NCBI RefSeq assembly: GCF_001984055.1
Contig: NZ_LYVO01000011.1
Span: 43,780 to 107,779 of the forward strand
Direction: 5' to 3'
DNA: 64,000 nucleotides
DNA from: Variovorax sp. KK3
GTDB lineage: Bacteria; Pseudomonadota; Gammaproteobacteria; Burkholderiales; Burkholderiaceae_C
The notes beneath the pieces are model-generated. The model saw only the letters and a list, made by a program, of their open reading frames with translations. It had not been told where the DNA came from and searched no databases. This document shows, in pieces, positions 32,678-42,864 of this stretch; position 1 is the stretch's first letter; each line of letters opens with the position of its first letter. The translations under genes were made by a program, and so were the position numbers.

Positions 32678-32709
32678 CAAAGAGCCGCCCTCGGGCGGCT
32701 CTTTGGTTA
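32678..32709. terminator. Rho-independent terminator after rpsI
   Basis: A perfect 13-bp stem, CAAAGAGCCGCCC (32678-32690) with GGGCGGCTCTTTG (32693-32705), has a very short loop; the T-rich end of the stem serves as the tail. It ends the rplM-rpsI transcript ahead of erpA. Confidence 0.85.
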
Positions 32710-32769
32710 TTGAAGTAGCATTTGTCCCCTTGGCCGCATCGTCCGGCCCCGCCACAGGAGTTCTGCCCC

Positions 32770-33135
32770 ATGAGTGCCGTTGCCGACAATGTTCAAACCC
32801 AGATGCCCGAGCCGATCGTCTTCACGGACAGCGCGGCCGCCAAGGTGGCCGACCTGATCGCCGAAGAAGGCAATCCCGATCTCAAGCTGCGTGTCTTCGT
32901 CCAGGGCGGTGGCTGCTCTGGCTTCCAGTACGGATTCACCTTCGACGAAATCGTCAACGACGACGACACGACGATGACCAAGAACGGGGTGTCGCTCCTG
33001 ATCGATGCCATGAGCTACCAGTACCTGGTCGGCGCCGAGATCGACTACAAGGAAGACCTGCAGGGCGCCCAGTTCGTGATCAAGAACCCCAACGCGACCA
33101 GCACCTGCGGGTGCGGATCCAGCTTCTCGGCCTAA
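32770..33135 (+). CDS. erpA: Iron-sulfur cluster insertion protein ErpA
   Basis: A-type Fe-S carrier of 121 residues. The three cluster-binding cysteines are present: Cys in [12 protein letters not shown] and the CGCG pair near the C-terminus ([10 protein letters not shown]). ErpA hands clusters to enzymes such as IspG/IspH. AGGAG 9 bases before the ATG at 32770 supports this start over the longer frame from 32722. It lies between two terminators, so it is transcribed alone. Confidence 0.95.
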   Translation: MSAVADNVQTQMPEPIVFTDSAAAKVADLIAEEGNPDLKLRVFVQGGGCSGFQYGFTFDEIVNDDDTTMTKNGVSLLIDAMSYQYLVGAEIDYKEDLQGAQFVIKNPNATSTCGCGSSFSA

Positions 33136-33153
33136 TGGGCTGAGCCCCTCGCG

Positions 33154-33178
33154 AAAGCCGCCTCCGGGCGGCTTTGTC
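33154..33178. terminator. Rho-independent terminator after erpA
   Basis: Stem AAAGCCGCC (33154-33162) with GGCGGCTTT (33167-33175), 4-base loop and a short T-rich tail, 18 bases after the erpA stop. It nearly touches the start of the MFS gene at 33183, whose promoter must therefore lie upstream of or within this hairpin region. Confidence 0.8.
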
Positions 33179-33182
33179 GTTC

Positions 33183-34601
33183 ATGAGCGATCCCATTTCC
33201 TCTCGCAAGAGCCTGCTGTGGCTCGTGGCCGTCGGCTTCTTCATGCAGACGCTGGACGCCACCATCATCAATACCGCCCTGCCGGCCATGGCGGCCAGCC
33301 TGGGCGAAAGCCCGCTGCGCATGCAGTCGGTGGTGGTGGCCTATTCGCTCACCATGGCGATGCTGATCCCGGCCTCGGGCTGGATCGCCGACCGCTTCGG
33401 CACCCGGCGGGTCTTCTTCGGTGCCATCGTGCTGTTCGTGATCGGGTCGGTGGCGTGTGCGATGTCCTCCAGCATCGGTCCGCTGATCGCGGCACGCGTG
33501 CTGCAGGGCATGGGTGGTGCGCTGCTGCTGCCGGTGGGGCGGCTGGCGCTTCTGCGCACGGTGCCGCGCGCGGAATTCCTGGCAGCGATGAGCTTTGTGG
33601 CCATCCCCGGGCTGATCGGGCCGCTGCTGGGCCCCACGCTGGGCGGCTGGCTTGTGCAGTACGCGTCCTGGCACTGGATCTTCCTGATCAATGTGCCGGT
33701 GGGCCTGGCAGGCTGCATTGCCACCCTGCGGCTGATGCCGGACCTGCGCGCCGTGCTGCAACGCCGTTTCGACGGTGCCGGCTACGCCATGCTGGCCTTC
33801 GGCATGGTGGCGGTCTCTCTGGCGCTGGACGGCGTGTCGGGCCTGGGCCTGCGTCAAGCCGGCGTGCTGCTGCTGCTGGTGTTCGGCTTCGCCAGCATCG
33901 CGGCCTACTGGCTGCACGCGCTCCGACGTCCCGATCCGCTGTTCGAGCCTTCGCTGTTCCGGATTCCCACCCTGAGCATCGGCCTGCTGGGCAACCTGTT
34001 TTCACGCCTCGGCAGCGGCTGCATGCCGTTCCTGATTCCGCTCCTGCTACAGGTTTCGATGGGCTACTCGCCCTTGCGGGCCGGGCTGATGATGCTGCCG
34101 ATCGCGCTGGCCGGCATGGCCATGAAGCGGGTGGCGACGCCGCTGATACTGCGCTTCGGCTACCGCCGCGTGCTTGTGGTCAACACTTCGCTGGTGGGGC
34201 TCACGATGGCCAGTTTCGGCCTGTCCGGGCCGGACCAGCCGATCGCGCTTCACATCCTCCAACTGGTCGCGTTCGGCGCCGTGAATTCGCTGCAGTTCAC
34301 CGCGATGAACACGGTCACGTTGCGCGATCTCGACCAGGGCATGGCCAGCAGCGGCAACAGCCTGCTGTCGATGGTGCAGATGCTCGCGATGAGTCTCGGC
34401 GTGGCGGCGGCCAGCGCCGTGCTGGCAGGCTACGGAGATGCCTTCGGCCATGCGAACGCGCTGGCGACACTGCATGCCTTCCAGGCCACCTTTGCCAGCA
34501 TGGGGCTGATCACCGTGGCTTCGGCCCTGATCTTCTGGCACCTGCCGCCGCATGCGCGCGAGGTCCAGCCGGAACAGCCCGAGGTGTCGGGCCAGCATTG
34601 A
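33183..34601 (+). CDS. mdtD: MFS drug exporter, DHA2 family (MdtD-like)
   Basis: A 472-residue inner-membrane proton antiporter with about 14 spans. The first-span motif FFMQTLDATIINTALPAMA and the loop ADRFGTRRVF after span 2 mark the DHA2/EmrB group; VLQGMGGALLLPVGRLALL and the antiporter motif GLIGPLLGPTLGGWL are also present. The closest recalled member is E. coli MdtD. The ATG at 33183 is used; a TTG three codons upstream lies in the erpA terminator. No ribosome site is obvious. No membrane-fusion partner is adjacent, so it probably acts alone. Confidence 0.86.
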   Translation: MSDPISSRKSLLWLVAVGFFMQTLDATIINTALPAMAASLGESPLRMQSVVVAYSLTMAMLIPASGWIADRFGTRRVFFGAIVLFVIGSVACAMSSSIGPLIAARVLQGMGGALLLPVGRLALLRTVPRAEFLAAMSFVAIPGLIGPLLGPTLGGWLVQYASWHWIFLINVPVGLAGCIATLRLMPDLRAVLQRRFDGAGYAMLAFGMVAVSLALDGVSGLGLRQAGVLLLLVFGFASIAAYWLHALRRPDPLFEPSLFRIPTLSIGLLGNLFSRLGSGCMPFLIPLLLQVSMGYSPLRAGLMMLPIALAGMAMKRVATPLILRFGYRRVLVVNTSLVGLTMASFGLSGPDQPIALHILQLVAFGAVNSLQFTAMNTVTLRDLDQGMASSGNSLLSMVQMLAMSLGVAAASAVLAGYGDAFGHANALATLHAFQATFASMGLITVASALIFWHLPPHAREVQPEQPEVSGQH

Positions 34602-34614
34602 GCCAAGTGGCCCG

Positions 34615-35730
34615 TCAGGCGGGATAGATCGCGCCCAGCACGCGCGCGCCGCGGGCGCCGGTCACGCTGGCCAGGTTGCCGGATTCGCGGCGCATGGTGC
34701 TGCGCGCCAGCCAGGCGAAAGCGGCCGCTTCCACCTGCTGGGGCGGAAGGCCGCGCTCGGCCGAGGAAAAAACCTGCACCGCAGGCAGCAGGGCTTGAAG
34801 CCGCGCCATCAAGTGGTCGTTGAGCGCACCGCCGCCGCAGACGATCAGGAGACGGATATCGGGCCCGTGCCGTTGCAACTCGGCCGCGCACACCATCGCG
34901 GTCAATTCGGCCAGCGTCGCCTGCACGTCGGCCGGCTGGGTGGCCGCTTGGCTCAAATGAGCCGCCAGCCAGGCCGGGTTGAACAGGTCCCGGCCGGTGC
35001 TCTTGGGAGGCGGCTTGGTGAAATACGCGTCGGCCAAACAGCGCGACAACAGGTCGGGCAAGACATGCCCACTGGCCGCCCAGCGTCCGCCCGAGTCGAA
35101 GGGCTGGCCGATGTGGCTCTGGCACCAGTGGTCGAGCAAGGCGTTGCCAGGACCGCAATCGAAGCCCAGCACCGTGCCTTCGCCGGCCGGCAGCAAGCTC
35201 AGGTTGGAGATGCCGCCCAGGTTGAGCACAGCCACCGCCTGGTCGTCTCTCGCGAACAAGGCGCGGTGAAACGCCGGCACGAGCGGCGCGCCTTGTCCGC
35301 CGGCCGCCAGGTCGCGGCTGCGGAAATCGGCGACCACGGCGATGCCGCAAAGCTCCGCAAGCAGCGACGGGTTGTTGATCTGCAGGGTGTAGCCAACCTC
35401 GTCGAACTCCCCGGGCCGGTGGCGCACGGTCTGCCCGTGGGCGCCGATGGCGGTCACGGCCTCGGCCAAAGCACCCGTCTCGGTCAACAAGCGTTCCACG
35501 ACACCGGCGTAGACCCGCGCGAGCCCGTTTCCAGCCAAGGCGGCGCGGTGAAGTTCGTTGTCGCCACCCAGGGCGTTGAGCGCCAGAAGCTCGGCGCGCA
35601 AGGAGACGGGGAAGCTGGCGGCCGCGTGGGCCTTGACCGCGATGCGGCCGCCCGAAAAGTCCGCCAGCACGCCGTCGACCCCGTCGAGCGAGGTGCCGGA
35701 CATCAGGCCGATGAAGAGTTCTTCAGCCAT
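34615..35730 (-). CDS. anmK: Anhydro-N-acetylmuramic acid kinase
   Basis: A 371-residue cytoplasmic kinase of the actin/hexokinase fold that phosphorylates anhydro-MurNAc while opening the anhydro ring, a step in cell-wall recycling. The N-terminus has the phosphate-binding LMSGTSLDGVDGVLADF, and GFDCGPGNALLDHW and VCGGGALN are the other nucleotide/sugar motifs. It is in a head-to-tail pair with the M23 peptidase gene (21-base gap), both working on peptidoglycan. Confidence 0.96.
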   Translation of the reverse strand: MAEELFIGLMSGTSLDGVDGVLADFSGGRIAVKAHAAASFPVSLRAELLALNALGGDNELHRAALAGNGLARVYAGVVERLLTETGALAEAVTAIGAHGQTVRHRPGEFDEVGYTLQINNPSLLAELCGIAVVADFRSRDLAAGGQGAPLVPAFHRALFARDDQAVAVLNLGGISNLSLLPAGEGTVLGFDCGPGNALLDHWCQSHIGQPFDSGGRWAASGHVLPDLLSRCLADAYFTKPPPKSTGRDLFNPAWLAAHLSQAATQPADVQATLAELTAMVCAAELQRHGPDIRLLIVCGGGALNDHLMARLQALLPAVQVFSSAERGLPPQQVEAAAFAWLARSTMRRESGNLASVTGARGARVLGAIYPA

Positions 35731-35751
35731 GCCTGGGTGGCAGCGGGGGGA

Positions 35752-37101
35752 TCAGTCTGCGCTGGCCTGGACGACGGAAAAGGCAGCGGAGAGCTCGGTG
35801 CGGGTGGCCAGTGCGAGGCGCTCGAACGCCGGGCGTGCTGCCGTGGAGATGGGTGCGCCGCCGTCCTGCTGCGCGAGCGTGGTCGGGTCGCGGTATTCGC
35901 CGTTCACCCGGAACTCGAAGTGCAGGTGCGGGCCGGTGGCCCAGCCGGTGGAGCCGACCGCGCCCACGGTCTGGCCCTGGCTCAAGGTCTGGCCCACCTT
36001 GACGTCGATGCGGCTCAAGTGCGCATAGGCCGTCTGCTGGTTGTTGCGGTGGTTGACGATGACGATATTGCCGTAGCCGCTTTGCACGCCAGCGAAGTCC
36101 ACCGTGCCGTCGCCCACCGCGCGCACCGCCGTGCCGGTCGGTGCGGCGAAGTCGACGCCATTGTGCTGGCGCCAGGTGTTGATGATCGGATGCATGCGCA
36201 TCGCGAAGCCGCTGGACACGCGCGTGAATTCGACTGGCGAGCTCAGGTAGGCGCGACGCAGGCTGTCGCCGCTGGGCCGGTAGTAGGCACCCTTTTGGCC
36301 GGGCTCCTGGAACCACAGCGCCTGGTAGAGCTTGCCGTTGCTTTCGAACTCGGCCGACAGCACGCGGCCGGTGCGCAGCGTCTGGCCATCGGCCTCGAAG
36401 GTTTCGTAGACGACGGCGAAGCGGTCGCCCTTGCGCAGCGAGCGGAAATCGACGTCGCTCGAGAAGATGTCGGCCAGCTGGCTGGCGACCGGATCGGGAA
36501 TGCGCGCATCGTCGGTGGCCGCGAAGAGCGAGCTGCGAACGATGCCGCTGGCCAGCCGGGTGCCGGGGGTCAGTGCGTCGGTCTCGGTGCGGGCGCGGAA
36601 GCTGCCGCCGACCTTTTCGACCACCAGCCGCTTGAAGCCGCCGTTGCCGTCGGGAATCCAGCGGGCGCTGAGCTTCTCGAGGGCGTTGTCTTGCGTGGCC
36701 TCGGCCGTGACCGTGCGGCCGGCGCGGCCCAGCAGCGCGGTGCGGGCGTCGGCATTGCCGCGCACGAAGGCGGCTGCCGCGTCGTCGGCGATGCCCAGGC
36801 GCCTCAGCAGCGCCTCGGCGGTGTCGCTCGAGCGGGTGATTTCGGTGCGGAACAGCGTGAAGCCGTGGGTGTCGAGCGACTCCACCTGGTCGGCGAAGGC
36901 GAGCGGCTTGACGGCCTCGAACACCTGCTTAACGGGGAGCTCGGACGCGTCGGGGCCCAGCGAGGCAACAGCGAAGGCGCCGCCGCCGGCGCACAGCAGC
37001 AAAGCGGCGATGGCCGCGGTGATCTGCCGTGGGTAGGTGCGGAAGGTATGGGCAACCTTGGATGCAAGCGCTTCCTCGGCGGCCAGGATGCCGTTGATCA
37101 A
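35752..37101 (-). CDS. M23 family murein DD-endopeptidase (MepM-like)
   Basis: A 449-residue envelope protein: N-terminal anchor span (ITAAIAALLLCAGGGAFAVA, residues about 27-46), a long middle region with the OapA/LysM-like and Csd3-type domains, and a C-terminal LytM domain. The zinc site is intact: Hx3D as HNGVD and HxH as HLHFEF. Such enzymes cut D,D-crosslinks to make room for new wall. It is probably cotranscribed with anmK. Its start (ATG 37101) faces tyrS across a 160-base divergent region. Confidence 0.92.
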   Translation of the reverse strand: MINGILAAEEALASKVAHTFRTYPRQITAAIAALLLCAGGGAFAVASLGPDASELPVKQVFEAVKPLAFADQVESLDTHGFTLFRTEITRSSDTAEALLRRLGIADDAAAAFVRGNADARTALLGRAGRTVTAEATQDNALEKLSARWIPDGNGGFKRLVVEKVGGSFRARTETDALTPGTRLASGIVRSSLFAATDDARIPDPVASQLADIFSSDVDFRSLRKGDRFAVVYETFEADGQTLRTGRVLSAEFESNGKLYQALWFQEPGQKGAYYRPSGDSLRRAYLSSPVEFTRVSSGFAMRMHPIINTWRQHNGVDFAAPTGTAVRAVGDGTVDFAGVQSGYGNIVIVNHRNNQQTAYAHLSRIDVKVGQTLSQGQTVGAVGSTGWATGPHLHFEFRVNGEYRDPTTLAQQDGGAPISTAARPAFERLALATRTELSAAFSVVQASAD

Positions 37102-37261
37102 ACTACGAATTCCAGCTCAGGTTCTGCAGGTCCGCGCTGCATGAGACCGTGTAAGACGGGGGAGCAGGACGGTGCGGCAAAAAGCGCCGCTTAGAATCCG
37201 GCGCTTGAAAAAGTCGGGCTGAGTATAGCTTCGGACATAGAGAAAACTGCCCCAATAAGCC

Positions 37262-38494
37262 ATGAATCCCGGTTTTGTTACATCCGCAAGTCTGTCTGAT
37301 GGCGTAGGACAAGCTCTCGAGATTTCGCTTCGTGGAACCGATGAGTTGCTGCCCCAGGACGAATGGGTCAAGAAGCTCCAGCGCGCCGAGGCCACCGGTC
37401 AGCCGCTGCGTATCAAGCTGGGTTTGGACCCGACCGCGCCGGACATCCACATCGGCCACACCGTGGTGCTCAACAAAATGCGCCAGCTCCAGGACCTGGG
37501 CCACCAGGTGATCTTCCTGATCGGCGACTTCACCACCACCATCGGCGACCCCTCCGGCCGCAACAGCACACGGCCGCCGCTGACACGCGAGCAGATCGAG
37601 GCCAACGCGCAAACCTACTACCGCCAGGCCAGCCTGGTGCTGGACCCGTCGAAGACCGAGATTCGTTACAACTCCGAGTGGAGCGACCCACTGGGCGCGC
37701 GCGGCATGATCCAGTTGGCCGCCAAGTACACGGTGGCCCGCATGATGGAGCGCGACGACTTCCACAAGCGATTCAAGGCGGGCCAGTCGATCTCGGTGCA
37801 CGAGTTCCTGTATCCGCTGATGCAGGGCTACGACTCCGTGGCTTTGAAATCCGACCTGGAACTGGGCGGCACCGATCAAAAGTTCAACCTGCTCGTAGGC
37901 CGCCATCTGCAGCAGGAGTACGGGCAGGAGCCGCAGTGCATCCTGACGATGCCGCTGCTCGAGGGCCTGGACGGCATCGAGAAGATGTCGAAGAGCAAGA
38001 ACAACTACATCGGGATTTCCGAGGACGCCAACACCATGTTCGCCAAGGTGCTGTCGATTTCCGACGAGCTGATGTGGCGCTGGTACACGCTGTTGTCCTT
38101 CCGCTCGTTGGCCGAGATCGAGACGCTCAAGGCCGAGATCGCCGGCGGCCGCAATCCAAAGGACGCCAAGGTCGCGCTGGCCAAGGAGATCACGGCGCGC
38201 TTCCACGACGCAGCGGCGGCCGATGCGGCCGAGCAGGACTTCATCAACCGCAGCAAGGGCGGCGTGCCCGACCAGATTCCCGAGCTGTCGTTGACCGGCG
38301 CGCCGCTGGGCATTGCCCAACTGCTCAAGCAGGCTGGCCTGGCCCCCTCCGCCTCCGAAGGCAATCGGCTCATCGACGGCGGTGGCGTGCGCGTCGATTC
38401 GAACGTGGTCAGCGACAAGGGCCTCAAGCTGGCCGCCGGCACCTACGTCCTGCAGGTCGGCAAACGGAAATTCGCGCGCGTCACGCTGGGCTGA
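37262..38494 (+). CDS. tyrS: Tyrosyl-tRNA synthetase
   Basis: Class I synthetase of 410 residues. It has the HIGH motif (DIHIGHTVV) and KMSKS ([12 protein letters not shown]), and the C-terminal S4 RNA-binding domain ([21 protein letters not shown]). The layout with the HIGH motif in a [13 protein letters not shown] context is the TyrZ-like subclass common in betaproteobacteria. The first about 20 residues are variable, so the precise start is not decided by motif; no strong ribosome site is visible. Confidence 0.96.
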   Translation: MNPGFVTSASLSDGVGQALEISLRGTDELLPQDEWVKKLQRAEATGQPLRIKLGLDPTAPDIHIGHTVVLNKMRQLQDLGHQVIFLIGDFTTTIGDPSGRNSTRPPLTREQIEANAQTYYRQASLVLDPSKTEIRYNSEWSDPLGARGMIQLAAKYTVARMMERDDFHKRFKAGQSISVHEFLYPLMQGYDSVALKSDLELGGTDQKFNLLVGRHLQQEYGQEPQCILTMPLLEGLDGIEKMSKSKNNYIGISEDANTMFAKVLSISDELMWRWYTLLSFRSLAEIETLKAEIAGGRNPKDAKVALAKEITARFHDAAAADAAEQDFINRSKGGVPDQIPELSLTGAPLGIAQLLKQAGLAPSASEGNRLIDGGGVRVDSNVVSDKGLKLAAGTYVLQVGKRKFARVTLG

Positions 38495-38530
38495 GAGACG
38501 ACCCCGCGAGTGTCGGGGCGGTCGCCGACG

Positions 38531-38827
38531 TCAGCGGGCCCGCTCGCCCGGGGGCGGCAGAAGGTCGAACAGCGCCGCGTTGTCCGCTCGCAGGCGTGCA
38601 GGATCGACCTGGTCGAGCACCGGCCCGCCGCGCGCGCGTGCGGTCGCGCGCTGATAGGGCTTGGACAGCGTCTCTTCGGTGTCGTTGTTGCCGCGCACGG
38701 TGACGGCCGACGTGGCGCCGTCGGCCGACGGCAGCAGCACCACGCGCGTGAGCGAAGGCGAGGTGCAGGCCGCGAGCAGCACGGCCGAGGCAGCGAAGGC
38801 GTAACGGATCAGTCGATGGAAGTTCAT
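38531..38827 (-). CDS. Small lipoprotein coupled to the FecR-domain gene
   Basis: A 98-residue protein with a lipoprotein signal (FAASAVLLAAC, Cys about residue 21), then a hydrophilic mature part without recognised domains; LPSADGATSAVTVRGNNDTEETL is reminiscent of small envelope proteins that pair with OmpA-type proteins in FecR operons. It overlaps the FecR-domain gene by an ATGA, so the two are translationally coupled. Function unknown. Confidence 0.75.
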   Translation of the reverse strand: MNFHRLIRYAFAASAVLLAACTSPSLTRVVLLPSADGATSAVTVRGNNDTEETLSKPYQRATARARGGPVLDQVDPARLRADNAALFDLLPPPGERAR

Positions 38828-39333
38828 TGCGCGGGCGCCTCCGCCTGCACGATGAAATCGGCGCCCCGGATGCCGATGGTGGCGGTCTGCGTCTCGATGC
38901 GCACCGCGTCCGGTTGCGTCCTGCCGATCAGCCCCGTGACCATGCGCATCGACCCGCGCAGCAGCGACAGCATCAGGCTGCCGTCGCGCGTGGATGCGTC
39001 GAAATGAAACTGCTTGAGGTCGAGCCGGGACGAGGGGCCGACGACCAAAGTCGTGCCGTCGCGCAGCACCAGGCTGGCGGCCGAGTCGGCCGCGGTCTGC
39101 ACGCGGTCGATCGGTGCGACGCGGTCACCGGCCTGCGCCGTGCGCGTGCGGCCGTCGGCGCCGAGCAACTGGACCTGGCCGCGCACCGCTTTCAGAATGC
39201 CGGCGTGTTCTTCACTGGGCACGGGGCCTGTCGTCGCGGGGGCCGTGGGGGTCTGTGCGAGCGCGCCGGTGGCGGCCAGCAGAAGGATGCACAGCGCGGC
39301 AGCCATGCGGTTCGTCTTGAGCGTGTGCGACAC
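38824..39333 (-). CDS. FecR-domain exported protein
   Basis: A 169-residue protein with a signal peptide ([18 protein letters not shown]) and one FecR-type domain ([34 protein letters not shown] is divided here over residues about 85-120, then [17 protein letters not shown]). Despite the name, such stand-alone exported FecR domains are not TonB-linked regulators; the role is unclear. GTG at 39333 is preferred to the ATG at 39306, because GGGAGAG lies just before it and it adds a normal basic n-region. It is coupled to the lipoprotein gene downstream. Confidence 0.8.
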   Translation of the reverse strand: MSHTLKTNRMAAALCILLLAATGALAQTPTAPATTGPVPSEEHAGILKAVRGQVQLLGADGRTRTAQAGDRVAPIDRVQTAADSAASLVLRDGTTLVVGPSSRLDLKQFHFDASTRDGSLMLSLLRGSMRMVTGLIGRTQPDAVRIETQTATIGIRGADFIVQAEAPAQ

Positions 39334-39432
39334 GAGCTCTCCCAAAGTTTGCAGCGATGGTACGCGACCGAGGCGCGGCACTGGCCCCGCTGATAATCGC
39401 GCGACCGCCGGCGGCGCCGTCTTCGATATTCC

Positions 39433-40380
39433 TTGCCCAACTCGCGTCCCCTTCCTTCATCCAAGAGCTGGAGCCCCCAGGCGCTGCTTCGCGCCTCGAT
39501 TGCGGTCGCGCTCGTCACCATCGTCCTCAAGGGCCTGGCCGGCTGGCTGACCAACTCGATGGGCCTGATCTCCGATGCCATGGAGTCCTTCGTGAACCTG
39601 GCCAGCGCGATGTTCGCGCTGGCAATGGTGACGATCGCGGCGCGGCCGGCCGACGAGGACCATCCCTACGGCCACCACAAGGCCGAGTACTTCTCCTCGG
39701 GCTTCGAGGGCATCCTGATCATCGCCGCGGCCGCGGCCATCCTGTGGGTGTCGGTGGTGCGGCTGCTGTCGCCTCAGCCGCTGGAGCAGCTGGGATGGGG
39801 TCTCGCGCTGTCGGTGCTGAGTTCGGCGTTCAATGCCGCGCTGGCGATGGCCCTGTTCCGCGCCGCGCGCACCCATCGCTCGATCGCGCTGGAAGCCGAC
39901 GCCAGGCACCTGGTGGCCGACGTCTGGACCTCCGCCGCCGTGCTGGTGGGCATCGTCGCGGTCAGCCTGACGGGCTGGCTCTGGCTCGACCCGGTGCTGG
40001 CGATCGGCGTGGCGCTCAACATCGCGCGCGAAGGCGTCAAGCTGGTCTGGCGATCGTCGCAGGGCCTGATGGACGAGGCCGTCGATCCAGAAGCGCAGGC
40101 CCTGCTGCATGCCGTGCTGACGGAGTTCGCCGCCAGCGTGCCCGAAGGCGCGCAGTTGCGCTTCGACGACATCGTGACGCGCCGCGCTGGCCAGCGCCGC
40201 TTCGCCGACCTGCACATGCACGTCCCGGGCGAATGGCCACTGCAGCGCGCCGCCGGCCTGCGCGACACGCTCGAGCAGGCACTCATGGACGCCGTGCCCG
40301 GCCTGCGCGTGACGATCCAGCTGCTGCCGTTGGGCATGGAGGCGCGCGCCACCCAGAACAAGGAGGGCATCGCATCGTGA
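39433..40380 (+). CDS. Cation diffusion facilitator (CDF) family transporter
   Basis: A 315-residue inner-membrane metal/proton antiporter with six spans. Metal-site residues in the second span appear as SDAMES (Asp/Glu rather than the His/Asp of zinc exporters) and in the fifth as [14 protein letters not shown] (HxxxD). [14 protein letters not shown] is the conserved cytoplasmic loop. The altered first site leaves the metal open (Fe, Mn or Zn). The start is the TTG at 39433; there is no ATG near, and no clear ribosome site. Its stop overlaps the dtd GTG. Confidence 0.86.
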   Translation: MPNSRPLPSSKSWSPQALLRASIAVALVTIVLKGLAGWLTNSMGLISDAMESFVNLASAMFALAMVTIAARPADEDHPYGHHKAEYFSSGFEGILIIAAAAAILWVSVVRLLSPQPLEQLGWGLALSVLSSAFNAALAMALFRAARTHRSIALEADARHLVADVWTSAAVLVGIVAVSLTGWLWLDPVLAIGVALNIAREGVKLVWRSSQGLMDEAVDPEAQALLHAVLTEFAASVPEGAQLRFDDIVTRRAGQRRFADLHMHVPGEWPLQRAAGLRDTLEQALMDAVPGLRVTIQLLPLGMEARATQNKEGIAS

Positions 40381-40817
40381 AGGCATTGCTGCAGCGCGTG
40401 GCCGAGGCCCGTGTCGACATCGCGGGGCAGACCGTGGGCCAGATCGGGCCCGGCCTGCTGGTGCTGCTGTGCGCCGAACGCGGCGACCACGACGCCTTGG
40501 CCGACCGTCTGCTCGCGAAGATGCTCAAGCTGCGCATCTTCTCCGACGAGGCCGGCAAGATGAACCGCAGCGTTCAGGACATCGGTGGCGGACTGCTCGT
40601 GGTGAGCCAGTTCACGCTGGCCGCCGACACCCGCGGTGGCAACCGCCCGAGCTTCACGCTGGCGGCGCCGCCCGACGAGGGCCGGCGGCTCTACGAGTAC
40701 TTCGTGGCGCGGGCGCGCGAGGCGCATTCGGTCGTGGCCACCGGCGAATTCGGTGCCGACATGCAGGTGCGGCTCGTCAACGACGGCCCCGTCACCATTC
40801 CCTTGCAGGTTCAGTAG
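40377..40817 (+). CDS. dtd: D-aminoacyl-tRNA deacylase
   Basis: A 146-residue enzyme that frees tRNA from D-amino acids and glycine mischarged on tRNA(Ala). The two signature motifs are [18 protein letters not shown] and NDGPVTIPL (the Gly-cisPro pair). The GTG at 40377 overlaps the stop of the CDF gene (GTGA) with an upstream AAGGAGG, and the protein then begins [11 protein letters not shown] as in the family. Its stop overlaps the convergent ybeY stop by 7 bases. Confidence 0.95.
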   Translation: MKALLQRVAEARVDIAGQTVGQIGPGLLVLLCAERGDHDALADRLLAKMLKLRIFSDEAGKMNRSVQDIGGGLLVVSQFTLAADTRGGNRPSFTLAAPPDEGRRLYEYFVARAREAHSVVATGEFGADMQVRLVNDGPVTIPLQVQ

Positions 40818-41263
40818 GGGTTGCGGATACCGAGCCGCGCGAGGATCTCGACCTCGCGGGCTTCCATGGCTTCCGCATCGGCTTCGCCGGTCTCGTGGTC
40901 CCAGCCCTGCGCATGCAGCGTCCCGTGCACCAGCAAGTGGGCATAGTGCGCGGCCAGGGTCTTGCGTTGCTCCTTCGCTTCGCGCGCAACCACGGGTGCA
41001 CAGAGCACGAGGTCCGCCATCACCACCGGCGCCTGCGCATAGTCGAAGGTCAGTACGTTCGTCGCGTAGTCCTTGCCGCGAAACTCCCGGTTGAGCTGCT
41101 GGCCTTCCTCGGCATCGACGATGCGCACGGTGATCTCGCCGTCGCCGTCCAGCGAATGGCGGATCCACCGCGCGACCCGGTGGCGCGGCAGCGCCGCGCG
41201 ATGCCGCGCCACGTCGCGAAAGCGCGCGAACTGCAGCGAGAGCGACAGGTCGGCCAGCGTCAT
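40811..41263 (-). CDS. ybeY: Endoribonuclease YbeY (rRNA maturation factor)
   Basis: Zinc-dependent RNase of 150 residues needed for 16S rRNA 3'-end maturation and ribosome quality control. The metal motif HxxxHxxxxxH reads [12 protein letters not shown] near residue 115. [18 protein letters not shown] is the other conserved stretch. The ATG at 41263 overlaps the stop of the PhoH-like gene, which is the usual partner in proteobacteria. The C-terminus is short, ending in GIRNPY. Confidence 0.95.
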   Translation of the reverse strand: MTLADLSLSLQFARFRDVARHRAALPRHRVARWIRHSLDGDGEITVRIVDAEEGQQLNREFRGKDYATNVLTFDYAQAPVVMADLVLCAPVVAREAKEQRKTLAAHYAHLLVHGTLHAQGWDHETGEADAEAMEAREVEILARLGIRNPY

Positions 41264-42210
41264 CCGCGCGCGTCGGCCCGCTTGCGCGCGCCGTCGTAGG
41301 CATCGACGATGCGTGCCACCAACGGATGCCGCACCACGTCGCTGGTGTTGAAGTGGGTGATGGCGATGCCGTTGACCCGCCTGAGCACGCGTTCCGCATC
41401 CACCAACCCGCTGAGCTGGCCCTTGGGCAGGTCGACCTGGCTCACGTCGCCCGTCACCACCGCCTTGGCGCCGAAGCCGATGCGGGTCAGAAACATCTTC
41501 ATCTGCTCGGGCGTGGTGTTCTGCGCCTCGTCGAGGATCACGAAGGCGTTGTTGAGCGTGCGCCCGCGCATGAAGGCCAGCGGCGCGATCTCCAGCGTGT
41601 TGCGCTCGAAGGCCTTCTGCACGCGCTCGAAGCCCATCAGGTCGTAGAGCGCATCGTAGAGCGGGCGCAGGTAGGGGTCGACTTTCTGCGTCAGGTCCCC
41701 CGGCAGGAAGCCGAGCCGCTCGCCGGCCTCCACCGCCGGTCGCGTGAGCACGATGCGCTGCACCGCGCTGCGCTCCAGCGCGTCGACCGCGCTGGCCACC
41801 GCCAGGTAGGTCTTGCCGGTGCCGGCCGGGCCGATGCCCAAGGTGATGTCGTGGTTGGCGATGTTGTGCAGGTACACGCTCTGGTTGGGCGTGCGCGCCT
41901 TCAGGCCGGCGCGCCGCGTCGCGAGCGTCACGGCGCCGTCTTCGTCTTCGCCGAGCGAGCTGTCGCCGGCCAGCGTGAGCTGCACGACCGCCGCATCGAT
42001 GGGCCGCTGCGCGATCTCGTACAGCGCCTGCAGCACCTCGAGCGCGCGCTGCGCGTTGACCTTGTGGCCGTCGACCTTGAACTGTTCGTGGCGGTGCGCG
42101 ATCTTGACGTCCAGCGCTTCCTCGATGCGCCGCAGGTGCCCGTCCAGCGGCCCGCACAGGTGCGACAGGCGGGTGTTATTGGGCGGGGCGAAGGTGTGTC
42201 GCAGAATCAC
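41260..42210 (-). CDS. PhoH-like ATPase
   Basis: A 316-residue P-loop ATPase of the PhoH/YbeZ family, functional partner of YbeY in ribosome metabolism. Walker A is [13 protein letters not shown] and Walker [16 protein letters not shown] and the [10 protein letters not shown] segment are family-typical. The start is uncertain: the GTG at 42210 gives (M)[14 protein letters not shown], the usual family beginning; an ATG at 42240 would add ten residues and would share two bases with the divergent ruvA ATG. Overlap with ybeY indicates translational coupling. Confidence 0.92.
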   Translation of the reverse strand: MILRHTFAPPNNTRLSHLCGPLDGHLRRIEEALDVKIAHRHEQFKVDGHKVNAQRALEVLQALYEIAQRPIDAAVVQLTLAGDSSLGEDEDGAVTLATRRAGLKARTPNQSVYLHNIANHDITLGIGPAGTGKTYLAVASAVDALERSAVQRIVLTRPAVEAGERLGFLPGDLTQKVDPYLRPLYDALYDLMGFERVQKAFERNTLEIAPLAFMRGRTLNNAFVILDEAQNTTPEQMKMFLTRIGFGAKAVVTGDVSQVDLPKGQLSGLVDAERVLRRVNGIAITHFNTSDVVRHPLVARIVDAYDGARKRADARG

Positions 42211-42238
42211 GCGGATTTCATTTTCGAAAAGGGCACCC

Positions 42239-42811
42239 ATGATAGGCAAACTCACCGGCATCCTGGCCGAGCGCAATCCGCCCCAGGTGGTGGTGGACTG
42301 CAATGGGGTCGGCTACGAGGTGGACGTGCCGATGAGCACCTTCTACAACCTGCCCGGCACCGGCGAGCGCGTTTCGCTGCTCACGCACTTCGTGGTGCGC
42401 GAGGACGCGCAGATCCTCTACGGCTTCGGCACCGGCGAAGAGCGCGCGGCCTTCCGCCAGCTGATCAAGATTTCGGGCGTGGGGCCGCGCACGGCGCTGG
42501 GCCTGCTCAGCGGCATGAGCGTGGCCGAGATCGCGCAGGCGGTCACGCTGCAGGAGGCAGGCCGCCTGGTGAAGATTCCCGGCATCGGCAAGAAGACGGC
42601 CGAACGGCTGCTGCTGGAGCTCAAGGGCAAGCTGGGCGCCGAGATCGGCGCGCCGGTCCACGCGGCCAGCGACGCACAGGCCGACATCCTGCAGGCCCTG
42701 GTGGCGCTGGGCTACAGCGACCGCGAGGCCGCGGCCGCGCTGAAGGCATTGCCCAAGGACGTGGCGGTGGGCGATGGCATCAAGCTGGCGCTGAAGGCCC
42801 TCGCAAAGTAA
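42239..42811 (+). CDS. ruvA: Holliday junction DNA helicase subunit RuvA
   Basis: A 190-residue protein that binds four-way junctions as a tetramer and loads RuvB. Domain I ([28 protein letters not shown]), the two helix-hairpin-helix motifs ([13 protein letters not shown] and [17 protein letters not shown]) and the C-terminal RuvB-binding domain ([19 protein letters not shown]) are all visible. Its promoter must lie inside or at the start of the divergent phoH-like gene, because the two starts meet. ruvB is 6 kb away on the same strand, separated by the lipid cluster. ruvC is not in the window. Confidence 0.96.
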   Translation: MIGKLTGILAERNPPQVVVDCNGVGYEVDVPMSTFYNLPGTGERVSLLTHFVVREDAQILYGFGTGEERAAFRQLIKISGVGPRTALGLLSGMSVAEIAQAVTLQEAGRLVKIPGIGKKTAERLLLELKGKLGAEIGAPVHAASDAQADILQALVALGYSDREAAAALKALPKDVAVGDGIKLALKALAK

Positions 42812-42864
42812 CCAATTTCGGGGCGCCAGGGTGGTGATACCAGGAACACCGCGGAATCGGCTTT

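Noticed and set aside
38499..38524. Possible terminator after tyrS (CCCCG with CGGGG)
   Set aside because: The stem has a bulge and there is no T-run on either strand, so it is too weak to list.
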